Below the pieces are notes generated by a model. That model was not told the DNA's origin. It did not search any database and worked only from the letters and a program-made list of their open reading frames with translations. Of a DNA stretch of 64,000 nt, positions 17,835 to 26,112 are shown one piece after another (positions within the stretch are counted from its first letter, which is position 1; each line of letters opens with the position of its first letter). Position numbers and translations under genes: made by a program. This stretch comes from Streptomyces sp. Y2F8-2. Lineage in GTDB: Bacteria > Actinomycetota > Actinomycetes > Streptomycetales > Streptomycetaceae. The stretch covers positions 310,001-374,000 of the forward strand of contig NZ_BNGS01000009.1 of assembly GCF_014905555.1 (NCBI RefSeq), written 5' to 3'.

Positions 17835-18599
17835 TCAGCCAAGTGCGCCCAACGCCTCGTCCAGCGTCCGCCGCAGCCGCAGCGCGTCGGGCGCGACCGC
17901 GGTGACGAGCACACCGGGCCCGGCCAGCGGGGTGAGCGCCGCGCACTCCCCGAGCGGCCGTGCCGTCGCCGGCGTTCGCTCGAAGTCGGGCCGTACGACG
18001 ACCAGTTGCCCGAGTGCCCGATGCCCCGCCAGCACGGCGGGCCCGTCCCAGCCGCCGGGGGCGCCCGGCCCGCAGGCCACCTCCTGGTCGAGCAGCGGCC
18101 GTCCGTCAAGCCGTACGGTGAGACGGCTGGTGAGTCGCCCGGGCTCCTCACCGGCGCGCCCGAGGACCTGTTCCTCGCGGAAGACGAGACGGGCTCCCGG
18201 CGCGAGGTCGATGCGCGAGGAGACGTACAGCTCGCTTTGGCTGGCCGAAATCAACTGTTCGGGCAGCCAGTGCAGTTCACCGTCGGCGGCCACGTCGAGC
18301 CGGACGTCGTAACGCGCCTCGCCCTTCGCCTGACCGGGCAGTGCGATGGTCGCGGCGGCCGATCCGACGTGCAGCAGGGCGCCGCCTCCCACCTCGGCCT
18401 CGACGGTGAGGTGGTCCCCGCCGAGTGGCCCGCTCATCGCGCCGACGAGCATCACGCGCGCCTCATCGCCCCGCGCCCGCGTCCGGCGCAGCGCGAGCGG
18501 CCCCTCGCCGGCCAGCACCGGCAGGGCCGTACCGCCCCGGCCGTCGTCCCGGGCCACGATCCGCGCGGTGGCCCGTACCCCCGTGGTCACGCCGCCCAT
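17835..18599 (-). CDS. ureD: Urease accessory protein UreD
   Basis: A 254-residue UreD/UreH protein, a scaffold for nickel insertion together with UreF and UreG. Recognisable segments are GGDHLTVEAEVGGGALLHVGSAAAT and WLPEQLISASQSELYVSSRIDL. It is the last gene of the urease operon and overlaps ureG. ATG 18599 is given; GTG 18590, which overlaps the ureG stop as GTGA, is an equally good start. Confidence 0.92.
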   Translation of the reverse strand: MGGVTTGVRATARIVARDDGRGGTALPVLAGEGPLALRRTRARGDEARVMLVGAMSGPLGGDHLTVEAEVGGGALLHVGSAAATIALPGQAKGEARYDVRLDVAADGELHWLPEQLISASQSELYVSSRIDLAPGARLVFREEQVLGRAGEEPGRLTSRLTVRLDGRPLLDQEVACGPGAPGGWDGPAVLAGHRALGQLVVVRPDFERTPATARPLGECAALTPLAGPGVLVTAVAPDALRLRRTLDEALGALG

Positions 18600-19264
18600 G
18601 CGGCGAGCCGCTGCCGCACCCAGTCGGCGACGGCGCCGACACCGGCCTCACCGCGCAACGACTGGAGGACGACGGGCAGCTCACCCCGCTGCGCCTTGGC
18701 GTCGGCGGCCATCCGGGCGAGGTCGGAACCGACGTACGGCGCCAGGTCGGTCTTGTTGACGACGAGCAGATCGGCGGTGGTGACACCGGGACCGCCCTTG
18801 CGCGGGATGTCGTCCCCGCCGGCGACGTCGATCACGAAGATCTGCGCGTCGACGAGCCCCTTGGAGAAGGTGGCGGTGAGGTTGTCGCCGCCGGACTCGA
18901 CGAGGACGAGGTCGAGCGGCCCGACGGCGTCCTCAAGGTCCTCGACGGCTTCGAGGTTGGCGGAGATGTCGTCCCGGATGGCGGTGTGCGGACAGGCGCC
19001 GGTCTCGACGGCGGTGATCCGCTCGGGCGGCAGCACGCCCTCCCGCAGCAGGAACTCGGCGTCCTCCCGGGTGTAGATGTCGTTGGTCACGACGGCGAGC
19101 GACAACTCGTCCCGCAGGGCCCGGCAGAGCGCGGCGACGGTGGCGGTCTTCCCTGACCCGACGGGCCCGCCGAGCCCGATGCGCAGGGCACGGCGGGATC
19201 CGTCGGGGCGGTGCGCGTCGGCGCTGAGGGCCGAGGGACCGGGGTGGGTGTGGTCAAGGTGCAT
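18587..19264 (-). CDS. ureG: Urease accessory GTPase UreG
   Basis: A 225-residue GTPase that drives nickel delivery to urease. It has P-loop GGPVGSGKTA, the nickel/metal-site ETGACPHTAIRDD, the LVESGGDNLTATFS block and the NKTD guanine motif. The N-terminus MHLDHTHPGPSALSADAH is His-bearing, as in actinomycete UreG proteins in clusters lacking ureE. It is separated from ureF by 186 bp that contain a dispersed repeat. Confidence 0.95.
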   Translation of the reverse strand: MHLDHTHPGPSALSADAHRPDGSRRALRIGLGGPVGSGKTATVAALCRALRDELSLAVVTNDIYTREDAEFLLREGVLPPERITAVETGACPHTAIRDDISANLEAVEDLEDAVGPLDLVLVESGGDNLTATFSKGLVDAQIFVIDVAGGDDIPRKGGPGVTTADLLVVNKTDLAPYVGSDLARMAADAKAQRGELPVVLQSLRGEAGVGAVADWVRQRLAAWAA

Positions 19265-19320
19265 GGAAGCGGCTCCACAAGTCTCAATACACGGTGCCCT
19301 TTTCAGCCGGGCCGAGCATC

Positions 19321-19420
19321 CATCAGCCGGCGTTCGAGGACGAGGCCGTTCAGGCCGATGGGGGTCAAGGGGCGGAGCCCCTGGCGGGGTCGGAGGGGCG
19401 GAGCCCCCTGGGGTGGGAAC
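19321..19420. repeat. Streptomyces-type dispersed palindromic repeat inside the urease operon
   Basis: A segment containing GGCGTTCGAGGACGAGGCCG then two hairpins built on GGGGCGGAGCCCC (about 19369-19383 and 19392-19411). This sequence type is scattered in Streptomyces genomes, usually between genes. Here it lies between ureF and ureG. It could act as a processing or partial termination signal within the operon. Confidence 0.75.
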
Positions 19421-19450
19421 GGGCGAGGGCGGCGGGGGGCGACACACCTC

Positions 19451-20125
19451 CTATGACGCGAACAGACGTACAGGCCAAGCGGCATGCGCCTCCGCACCGA
19501 TCTCCAGCAGCGGCGCGGAGGCGGCAGGCAGCGCATCGACGCCTTCGTCGACGACGCGACGTGCGGTATCGCTCGCCTGACGCGCCACGAGATCCAGCTC
19601 CGGCGCCAACCGGGCGAGCACCGCCGTGGCGTCGAACGGATCCAGGCTCAGCAACCGCACCACGGCCGTGGCCGGCCCACTCACACTCTCGTACGCGGAG
19701 CAGTATGCGGCGTCCTCTGCCCCCAACCCCGCCGCACGAGCCGCGACGCCCAGCACAACCGGCTGATGCGTCCCCTTGGGAAACTCCCGCGCCACCGCGT
19801 CCAGTTCCCCGGAAGGCCACGCGGCCCGAGCGGCCCGCATCAGCTGCCGCCCCAGCCTGCGCGCGGCGACACGCAGCGCGGCCGACGGCGTACGGGCGTC
19901 CGCCGCGGCGTCCAGGGCGGCCGGGTCGACACCGAGCGCGGCCGCCGCGGCCAGCGAGGCGGCCACCAGCCCGGCCGTGTGCAGCCGCCCGCGGCAGAAG
20001 TCCTCCAGGCTCGCGGCCCCGGTGATCCGTCCCGCGCGGACGGCCGCCTCGGCCCCGCCGGAGTGGGCGTGCCCTCCGGCGGGGAAGCGGCCGTCGGCCA
20101 GGACGAGAAGCGCTGCCCGGGACAT
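19451..20125 (-). CDS. ureF: Urease accessory protein UreF
   Basis: A 224-residue, Ala-rich helical protein of the UreF family that activates UreG GTPase during nickel insertion. Family features are LLVLADGRFPAGGHAHSGGAEAAV at the N-terminus and EFPKGTHQPVVLGVAA centrally. Its ATG overlaps the ureC stop (TGATG), indicating coupling. Confidence 0.93.
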   Translation of the reverse strand: MSRAALLVLADGRFPAGGHAHSGGAEAAVRAGRITGAASLEDFCRGRLHTAGLVAASLAAAAALGVDPAALDAAADARTPSAALRVAARRLGRQLMRAARAAWPSGELDAVAREFPKGTHQPVVLGVAARAAGLGAEDAAYCSAYESVSGPATAVVRLLSLDPFDATAVLARLAPELDLVARQASDTARRVVDEGVDALPAASAPLLEIGAEAHAAWPVRLFAS

Positions 20126-21846
20126 CAGAAGAGGAAGTAGCGCTGGGCCATGGGCAGTTCGGCGGCGGGTGTCGCCTCGACCAGCTCGCCGTCGATGTGG
20201 ACGGCGAAGCTGTCCGGGTCGACCTCGACCCGCGGCCGCGCGTCGTTCTCGCGCATGTCCGCCTTGGTGACGCCGCGCGTCGACTCGATGGCCACGAACC
20301 TCTTCCCCAGTGCCAGCCGCTCCGGCAGCCCGTCCTCGAGGGCGAGCGGCGCCACGAAGTTGAACGAGTTGGACGCGGGCGCGCGCCCGATCGCCCCGTA
20401 CATCGGGCGCGGCAGGATCGGCTGCGGGGTCGGGATGGACGCGTTGGCGTCGCCCATCTGGGCGTACGCGATCTGCCCGCCCTTGATCACGAGCTGTGGC
20501 TTGACGCCGAAGAACGCGGGCTCCCACAGCACGAGGTCGGCGAGCTTGCCGGTCTCGACGGATCCGATCTCGCGGGCGAGGCCCTGGGCGAGAGCCGGGT
20601 TGATCGTGTACTTGGCGACATAGCGACGTACGCGGTGGTTGTCCGCGCGGCCGTCGCCCGGCAACGCGCCCCGCCGCCGCTTCATCACATGGGCGGTCTG
20701 CCAGGTCCGCAGGACGACCTCGCCGACGCGCCCCATGGCCTGGGAGTCGGACGAGATGATCGAGATGGCGCCCAGGTCGTGGAGGATGTCCTCCGCCCCG
20801 ATCGTGGACGGCCGGATCCGTGACTCCGCGAAGGCCAGGTCCTCCGGGACGGCGGGGTTCAGGTGGTGGCAGACCATCAGCATGTCGAGGTGTTCCTCGG
20901 CGGTGTTGACGGTGAACGGCCGGGTGGGGTTGGTGGAGCTGGGCAGCACGTGCGGCTCGGACACCACGGTCATGATGTCCGGAGCGTGCCCGCCGCCCGC
21001 GCCTTCGGTGTGGTAGGCGTGGATGCCGCGGCCGTTGATCGCGGCGAGGGTGTCACCGACGAACCCGGCCTCGTTGAGCGTGTCCGTGTGGATGGCGACC
21101 TGGATGCCGGTGCGGTCCGCGACGGTCAGGGCGGCGTCGATGACGGCCGGCGTGGAGCCCCAGTCCTCGTGCAGCTTCAGGCCGAGGGCGCCGCCGCGGA
21201 TCTGGGAGAGCATCGCGTCGTGCGAGACGGTGTTGCCCTTGCCGAGGAGGCCGATGTTGAGCGGGTGGCCCTCCATGGCCTCCAGCATCCGGGCGAGGTG
21301 CCAGGGGCCGGGCGTGACGGTGGTCGCCTTGGAGCCCTCGGCGGGTCCCGTACCGCCGCCGACCAGCGTGGTGACACCGGCGGCGAGGGCCTCGTCGGCG
21401 ATCTGGGGGCAGATGAAGTGGACGTGCGCGTCGATGGCGCCGGCGGTCAGGATGCGGCCGTTGCCGGCGATGATCTCCGTCTCCGGGCCGAGCACCAGGT
21501 GGGGGTGGACCCCGTCCATGGTGTCCGGGTTGCCGGCCTTGCCGATCGCCGTGATGCGGCCGTCGCGGATGCCGACGTCCGCCTTGACGATGCCCCAGTG
21601 GTCGATGATGACGGCGCCGGTGATGACGGTGTCGGGGGTGCCGTCCGCGCGGGTGGCGCGGGACTGGCCCATGGATTCCCGGATGACCTTGCCCCCGCCG
21701 AACACGGCCTCGTCACCGGCGAGCCCGGGACCGCCGGAACGATCCTCCTCGATCTCGATCAGGAGGTCGGTGTCGGCGAGCCGGATGCGGTCCCCGGTGG
21801 TCGGGCCGAACAGGTCGGCGTACGCGGCGCGCGAGATCTCAGGCAT
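20125..21846 (-). CDS. ureC: Urease alpha subunit
   Basis: The 573-residue catalytic subunit hydrolyses urea to ammonia and carbamate with a dinuclear nickel centre. Visible are the His ligands HVH (141-143), the carbamylated Lys224 in LGLKLHEDWG, the HTDTLNEAGFV ligand region, and the flap MVCHHLNP. Length is the family norm. It starts inside the 3' end of ureB (8-bp overlap). Confidence 0.97.
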   Translation of the reverse strand: MPEISRAAYADLFGPTTGDRIRLADTDLLIEIEEDRSGGPGLAGDEAVFGGGKVIRESMGQSRATRADGTPDTVITGAVIIDHWGIVKADVGIRDGRITAIGKAGNPDTMDGVHPHLVLGPETEIIAGNGRILTAGAIDAHVHFICPQIADEALAAGVTTLVGGGTGPAEGSKATTVTPGPWHLARMLEAMEGHPLNIGLLGKGNTVSHDAMLSQIRGGALGLKLHEDWGSTPAVIDAALTVADRTGIQVAIHTDTLNEAGFVGDTLAAINGRGIHAYHTEGAGGGHAPDIMTVVSEPHVLPSSTNPTRPFTVNTAEEHLDMLMVCHHLNPAVPEDLAFAESRIRPSTIGAEDILHDLGAISIISSDSQAMGRVGEVVLRTWQTAHVMKRRRGALPGDGRADNHRVRRYVAKYTINPALAQGLAREIGSVETGKLADLVLWEPAFFGVKPQLVIKGGQIAYAQMGDANASIPTPQPILPRPMYGAIGRAPASNSFNFVAPLALEDGLPERLALGKRFVAIESTRGVTKADMRENDARPRVEVDPDSFAVHIDGELVEATPAAELPMAQRYFLF

Positions 21847-22150
21847 CGAGGGCACCTCCGGTCTCCCCGCGCAGTCCGGGCACGACACGGGCTCCGGCGA
21901 GCGGGACGAGTTCGACGTCCACGGGGATGCCGGGCTCGAAGCGCACGGCGGTCCCGGCGGCGATGTTCAGCCGCTTGCCGCGCGCGGCGGCCCGGTCGAA
22001 GTCCAGACCGGGGTTGGCCTCGGCGAAGTGGTAGTGGGAGCCGACCTGGACGGGCCGGTCGGCGGCGTTGAGGACGGTGAGCCGGGTGACCTCGCGGCCC
22101 TCGTTGTAGACGATCGGGCCGTCGTCGAACAGGATCTCTCCGGGAATCAT
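21839..22150 (-). CDS. ureB: Urease beta subunit
   Basis: A 103-residue structural subunit of urease with the typical start MIPGEILFDDGPIVYNEGRE and the GSHYHFAEANPGLDFDR motif. It lies 13 bp after ureA and overlaps ureC. Confidence 0.96.
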   Translation of the reverse strand: MIPGEILFDDGPIVYNEGREVTRLTVLNAADRPVQVGSHYHFAEANPGLDFDRAAARGKRLNIAAGTAVRFEPGIPVDVELVPLAGARVVPGLRGETGGALDA

Positions 22151-22163
22151 GCGGCCTCCCCCG

Positions 22164-22466
22164 TCAGACGATCGGGTCGTGGACGGTGACGAGCTTGGTG
22201 CCGTCCGGGAAGGTCGCCTCGACCTGGACGTCGTGGATCATCTCGGGGACGCCCTCCATGACGTCGTCCCGGGTGAGCAGCTTGCGCCCGGAGGCCATGA
22301 GCTCGGCCACGGTACGTCCGTCGCGAGCGCCTTCGAGGATGTGCGACGTGATGAGCGCTACCGCCTCGGGGTGGTTGAGCCTCAGCCCCCGCTCCCGGCG
22401 CTTCTCGGCGACGTCGGCCGCCACATGGATCAGCAGCCTCTCTTGCTCGTGCGGGGTCAGTTGCAC
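22164..22466 (-). CDS. ureA: Urease gamma subunit
   Basis: A 100-residue subunit, exactly the family length, starting VQLTPHEQERLLIHVAADVA and containing LNHPEAVALI and VPEMIHDVQVEATFPDGTKLV. GTG at 22466 follows GAGGT. It is the first gene of the ureABCFGD operon; no ureE is present, as is usual in streptomycetes. Confidence 0.95.
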   Translation of the reverse strand: MQLTPHEQERLLIHVAADVAEKRRERGLRLNHPEAVALITSHILEGARDGRTVAELMASGRKLLTRDDVMEGVPEMIHDVQVEATFPDGTKLVTVHDPIV

Positions 22467-22753
22467 GTCCCACCTCACAGTCCTCGCTCCGGACCGTGCG
22501 GGGCCCGGTTGCCGCAGCCACGGGGCAAAGTCCCTGGTGGCGTGGAGGGGCAGGCTAATTGCACCGGGTTTCGGGCACGTTAACCGGGGATCTGCGGCCA
22601 CTGCGCCGGGGGGCGACGCCAGGCGCGAGTCCGCCGGGTCGCTCGCCGAAGCGCGCATCCGGCGGCACCGCTCGCCGAGCCCGGGTCCGAGTCCGGCGAC
22701 ACGCCGTCCATCGCCCCTGGACCTCCTACAGGGGCCTTCGCCCGCCGTCAGGA
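22467..22753. other. Upstream region of the urease operon
   Basis: No convincing gene. It must hold the urease promoter, but no clear -10/-35 pair or known nitrogen-regulator box could be picked out by eye. Confidence 0.5.
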
Positions 22754-22874
22754 GGCGCACGGCCGCCGGCTCCCGTGAAGGCGCCCGGCCACCGGCTCCC
22801 GTGAAGGCGCCCGGCCACCGGCTCACGTGGAGGCGCCCGGCCGTCGGCCCCGTCAGGAGGCGTCCGGCCGCCGG
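22754..22874. repeat. 26-bp minisatellite, about 4.6 degenerate units
   Basis: Units begin at 22754, 22780, 22806, 22832 and 22859. The core is GGCGCCCGGCCACCGGCTCC followed by CGTGAA. The last units overlap the 3' end of the Phd-like gene and supply its C-terminal codons. Confidence 0.88.
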
Positions 22875-23128
22875 TGTTCCGCAGCGATGCCGAAGCGGTG
22901 ACGTTCGCGGGGGGCGGAGCCGGCCTCGCGGACGCTGGAGACCGAGCTGATCACCTGCTCCTCCGCGGCGTCCAGCTCGGCGAGCCGCTCGAGGTCGGCG
23001 GCGGAGACCAGGGCGACGAGAGGCTTTCCGTGCCGCGTCACGACGACGCGCTCGCCGCCGTACACCACGCGGTTGATCAGATCGGCGAGCTCAGCCCTGG
23101 CTTGCGTCACCGGAATCTCGTAGGCCAT
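22853..23128 (-). CDS. Phd/YefM-family antitoxin-like protein (orphan)
   Basis: A 91-residue protein with a clear Phd/YefM N-terminal DNA-binding domain: MAYEIPVTQARAELADLINRV, then GERVVVTRHGKPLVALVSAADLERL. The C-terminal tail APRERHRFGIAAEHRRPDAS is unusual and its last codons come from the 26-bp minisatellite. No toxin gene is adjacent, so it may be an orphan regulator or the survivor of a decayed toxin-antitoxin pair. Confidence 0.82.
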   Translation of the reverse strand: MAYEIPVTQARAELADLINRVVYGGERVVVTRHGKPLVALVSAADLERLAELDAAEEQVISSVSSVREAGSAPRERHRFGIAAEHRRPDAS

Positions 23129-23239
23129 GACGTCCAGCTTAGACCGAGGCCTCCACCGGCCTCCCGGGATGGAAGCGGGCCCGTGGGCGGGCTCGGTCCG
23201 TCGCGCAGCCGTTTTCGCTGACAGCATGCTTCCCACCCA

Positions 23240-23267
23240 TAGAAACGTACGTCCTGTACATTTTCTA
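23240..23267. promoter_or_regulatory. Inverted repeat upstream of clpP, candidate operator
   Basis: Left arm TAGAAACGTAC and right arm GTACATTTTCTA are near-perfect complements (one extra base) around GTCCT. The site is A/T-rich compared with its surroundings and lies 27 bp upstream of the clpP start. It does not resemble the ClgR or PopR motifs known for Streptomyces clp genes. Confidence 0.55.
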
Positions 23268-23294
23268 CGAAGCCAGCCCGAGGAGGCGCATGTC

Positions 23295-23930
23295 ATGAAC
23301 CGACCGTCCGCCCGCCATGTCCTGCCCGAGTTCACCGAACGCACCGGCTACGGCCACCGGACCCTCGATCCGTACGCGAAGCTTCTCGAGGAGCGGATCG
23401 TGTTCCTCGGAACGCCGGTCGACGACACGTCGGCCAACGACGTGATGGCGCAGTTCATGCACCTGGAGTACCTGGACCCCGACCGGGACATCTCGCTGTA
23501 CATCAACTCCCCCGGCGGCTCCTTCAGCGCGATGGCCGCCATCTACGACACGATGCAGTACGTAGGCTGCGACGTGGAGACGATCTGCCTGGGACAGGCG
23601 GCGTCCGCCGCGGCCGTCCTGCTCGCCGGCGGCACACCCGGCAAGCGGTTCGCGTTGCCCGGCGCCCGTATGGTCATCCACCAGCCGTCCCTGCCGGAGC
23701 CGGTTCAGGGGCAGGCCACCGATCTGTTCATCCAGGCCGACGAGCTGATGCGGATCCGCGGCCGCCTGGAGGAGATGCTCGTCCGGCACACCGGGCAGAG
23801 CCCCGAGCGGATCGCCGCCGACATCGAGCGGGACACGATCTTCGACGCGCCGGCGGCGGTGGAGTACGGCCTGATCGACCGCGTCATCCCGAGCCGCAGG
23901 GCCTCGCGCACCACACCCGGCGCGAGGTGA
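23295..23930 (+). CDS. clpP: ATP-dependent Clp protease proteolytic subunit paralogue
   Basis: A 211-residue ClpP serine peptidase subunit. The catalytic triad is visible as Ser104 (GQAASAAAV), His129 (MVIHQPS) and Asp180 (IERDTIFDAP). The motif INSPGGSFSAMAAIYDTMQ is canonical. ATG 23295 has AGGAGG eight bases upstream. Unlike clpP1P2 or clpP3P4 pairs it has no second clpP or clpX beside it, only a small helical protein gene. It is therefore an accessory ClpP whose partner ring and unfoldase must be encoded elsewhere. Confidence 0.92.
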   Translation: MNRPSARHVLPEFTERTGYGHRTLDPYAKLLEERIVFLGTPVDDTSANDVMAQFMHLEYLDPDRDISLYINSPGGSFSAMAAIYDTMQYVGCDVETICLGQAASAAAVLLAGGTPGKRFALPGARMVIHQPSLPEPVQGQATDLFIQADELMRIRGRLEEMLVRHTGQSPERIAADIERDTIFDAPAAVEYGLIDRVIPSRRASRTTPGAR

Positions 23931-23937
23931 GCCGCGG

Positions 23938-24243
23938 ATGCTGCCACCGGAACTGCCCCCGCTGCCCGCGCTGACCCGGGCCGAGGCGGAGTTGATCGAC
24001 CGTTACCTCGACGTGGTCGACCTGCTCGGCCGTATCAACCCGGCACACTCCGGGGACACCTACCGTGGTCTGCGCGCCGCCCAGGCCCTGGTGACCAAGG
24101 CGACGGCGCTGCGCGAGGCGCTGACGCTGATGCACCAGCGCGGGGAGAACGAGCTGCACGGGCCCACTCTCGCCCGGGCCCTCCGCGTCCTCGACGGCGA
24201 GCGCCGCGCGGCCCGCGTCACGGTGCCGCCGGACCCGGACTGA
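23938..24243 (+). CDS. Small uncharacterised protein downstream of clpP
   Basis: A 101-residue protein, not assigned to a family here. It begins with a Pro-rich MLPPELPPLPALTRAE and continues as predicted helix (AELIDRYLDVVDLLGRINPAH, YRGLRAAQALVTKATALREALTLM). GAGGTGA in the end of clpP serves as ribosome site, 7 bp separate the genes, and they are surely co-transcribed. A ClpP-associated role is inference from linkage only. Confidence 0.75.
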   Translation: MLPPELPPLPALTRAEAELIDRYLDVVDLLGRINPAHSGDTYRGLRAAQALVTKATALREALTLMHQRGENELHGPTLARALRVLDGERRAARVTVPPDPD

Positions 24244-24564
24244 CGGAGAGTGAGCCCTCCGCGCGCGACGCACGGTTGCCGGAGCGGGCCGAACGGGGTA
24301 CCGCCGGCTGGGTAGTTCTCTGTCCTCCCGGTGGCCCGGAGGAGTCGCACAACGTGTGGAGCGCCAGGGCGCAATGACCTGCTCCGGTGCAGGTCCGGGC
24401 CTCGTCCGCCCTCTCAACCCCCTTCGAACAAAAGGTTGTCCACCCGAACGGGCGAGTGGTGAGTAATGCCACAAACCCCCGATTCCGTTGTGATTTTCCG
24501 ACGCCTTTAGGTGAAGATCCCTTCCTGACGACAAGCCCCCGCCACCGCGGCGGGGCGGTCCGGG

Positions 24565-24750
24565 CGGACGCCGAGTCCTGCCGCCGCCCGGATGACCGGT
24601 CGACAGGAGTGGATCGGCAGGAGTGGAGGACCCAGCAAGGCGGGCCGCCGGAGAGATCCGGGCGGTCCTTGGGGTGAAGCCGCGTCAGCGGCCGGGCTAC
24701 TTCGCCAGCCCGAATCCGACAGGTCATCCTTCACAGGCGGCTGACGAAGG
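24565..24750 (+). ncRNA. ydaO/yuaA-type c-di-AMP riboswitch
   Basis: The leader of the NlpC/P60 gene contains blocks diagnostic of the ydaO/yuaA class: GACGCCGAGTCCTGCC near 24569, GGGGTGAAGCCGCGTCAGCGG near 24670, and CCCGAATCCGACAGGTCATCC near 24709. It ends 7-8 bases before the coding region. In actinomycetes this riboswitch precedes cell-wall hydrolases (rpf, NlpC/P60) and turns expression off when c-di-AMP is high. Boundaries are approximate. Confidence 0.82.
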
Positions 24751-24757
24751 GTTGCGC

Positions 24758-25231
24758 ATGACTGCGCTCAATCGAGTCCCGTCGCTGCTGGGCCGGGCCG
24801 GAACGGCCTCCGCCCTCACCATCGCCGCCGTCGGCGGCAGCATCGCGGTGCCCGGCATCGCCTCCGACGCGTCCGCCGTGACCCCGGCGACGAAGGCACT
24901 GCAGGTCGCGGCGTCCAAGAAGGGATCCCCCTACCAGTACGGCGCCGTGGGACCGCGTCGCTTCGACTGCTCGGGGCTGACGCTGTACGCGTTCAAGAAG
25001 GCGGGCAAGACCCTGCCCCGGACGGCGGCGGCGCAGTACAACAAGACGCGGCACATCTCCGCCTCCCAGCGGCAGGCCGGGGACCTGGTGTTCTTCCACT
25101 CGGGCCGGAACGTCTACCACGTCGGCATCTACGCCGGGAAGGGCAAGATCTGGCACTCCCCGAAGACCGGGGCGGTCGTCAGGCTGGAGAAGATCTGGAC
25201 GAAGAGCGTCTGGTACGGCCGCGTCCGCTGA
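24758..25231 (+). CDS. Secreted NlpC/P60 peptidoglycan hydrolase
   Basis: A 157-residue secreted endopeptidase, a single catalytic domain after a signal peptide (LGRAGTASALTIAAVGGSIAVPG...ASA). The Cys nucleophile is in RFDCSGLTLYAFKKAG, the His in VYHVGIYAGKGKIWHSP. It has no LysM or SH3 binding module, making it a minimal hydrolase. The long leader carries a c-di-AMP riboswitch, linking wall remodelling to c-di-AMP. Confidence 0.92.
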   Translation: MTALNRVPSLLGRAGTASALTIAAVGGSIAVPGIASDASAVTPATKALQVAASKKGSPYQYGAVGPRRFDCSGLTLYAFKKAGKTLPRTAAAQYNKTRHISASQRQAGDLVFFHSGRNVYHVGIYAGKGKIWHSPKTGAVVRLEKIWTKSVWYGRVR

Positions 25232-25241
25232 GGCCGTACGG

Positions 25242-25273
25242 CGGGGTGACGGCGGTTGTCTGCCGTCACCCCG
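25242..25273 (+). terminator. Hairpin terminator after the NlpC/P60 gene
   Basis: A 12-bp stem (CGGGGTGACGGC with GCCGTCACCCCG) begins 10 bp after the stop codon. Confidence 0.82.
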
Positions 25274-25516
25274 GCGCGCTCAGGCTCCTCGAGCCCACCG
25301 AGCCCGTCAAGCCCAGCTGACGCAGAGGGCGCGCACGGCACAGGTGGCACAAGGGCGCACAGGGCGCTGGAACCCCACAGGCGCGGCACGCGAACGTGTC
25401 GCGGACGCCCGCGCCCGTCACCCGCACGAGCGACCGTCGGTAGCCTCCGTCCTGCCACGGAGGTGTGAGGACGGACGCAGCGGGGCGGGCGTGAGGAGGG
25501 GGGAAGCGGATACTCG

Positions 25517-26059
25517 ATGACCATGGCCGATCGACCTCCCGAGCAGGCACGACGCGAGACCCCCCTGGAGCGTGCCGACCGCAACTTCGCCGAGTTGCTG
25601 CAGGAGCTGCGTGTCACCCAGACGGGCGTGCAGATCCTGTTCGCGTTCCTGCTGACGCTGGCCTTCACCCAGCGCTTCCCCACCCTGGACACGGTCCAGC
25701 GCGCCACCTATGTGACGACGCTCCTGCTCGCCATGCTGGCCGCGGCACTGTTCACGGCGCCCGCCGCACTGCACCGGTCGCTGTTCCAGCAGAACGCGAA
25801 GCCCGCCATCGTGAAGGTCTCCTCCCGTCTGGCCACGATCGGGATGAGCGTGCTGATGCTGGCGTTCACCGGATCGGTCCTGCTCGTGGTGGACGTGTCC
25901 CTCGGCCGCGTGGCCGGGATCGCGGCCGGCGCCTGCACGCTGCTGGTGTGCGTGGCACTGTGGCGCGTCCTGCCCTGGATGGTGCGGCGCGCGGTCGTCG
26001 CACGGCGGCGGGCTTCCGGAGCGCCGGACGAGGGAGAACCGCCCGAGGGGCACCGGTGA
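25517..26059 (+). CDS. DUF6328-type membrane protein
   Basis: A 180-residue integral membrane protein found widely in streptomycetes. A cytoplasmic N-terminus (ETPLERADRNFAELLQELRVTQTGVQILFAFLL) leads into four predicted membrane helices (about residues 38-52, 65-85, 108-128 and 130-150), followed by a basic, acidic tail. Function is unknown. ATG 25517 or 25523 both possible; a GGAGGGGGGA lies 12 bp upstream of the first. Confidence 0.8.
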   Translation: MTMADRPPEQARRETPLERADRNFAELLQELRVTQTGVQILFAFLLTLAFTQRFPTLDTVQRATYVTTLLLAMLAAALFTAPAALHRSLFQQNAKPAIVKVSSRLATIGMSVLMLAFTGSVLLVVDVSLGRVAGIAAGACTLLVCVALWRVLPWMVRRAVVARRRASGAPDEGEPPEGHR

Positions 26060-26112
26060 CCGCCGGGTCCTCCGCTGCGGTACGCACCGCGGCGGCCCGG
26101 CGCGAGCACCGT

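Noticed and set aside
17835..22466. A missing ureE as a sign of a broken urease operon
   Set aside because: Streptomyces urease clusters normally lack ureE, and UreG here has a His-bearing N-terminus.
22754..22874. CRISPR array
   Set aside because: Units are directly adjacent with no spacers and are degenerate, which fits a minisatellite; no cas genes are present.
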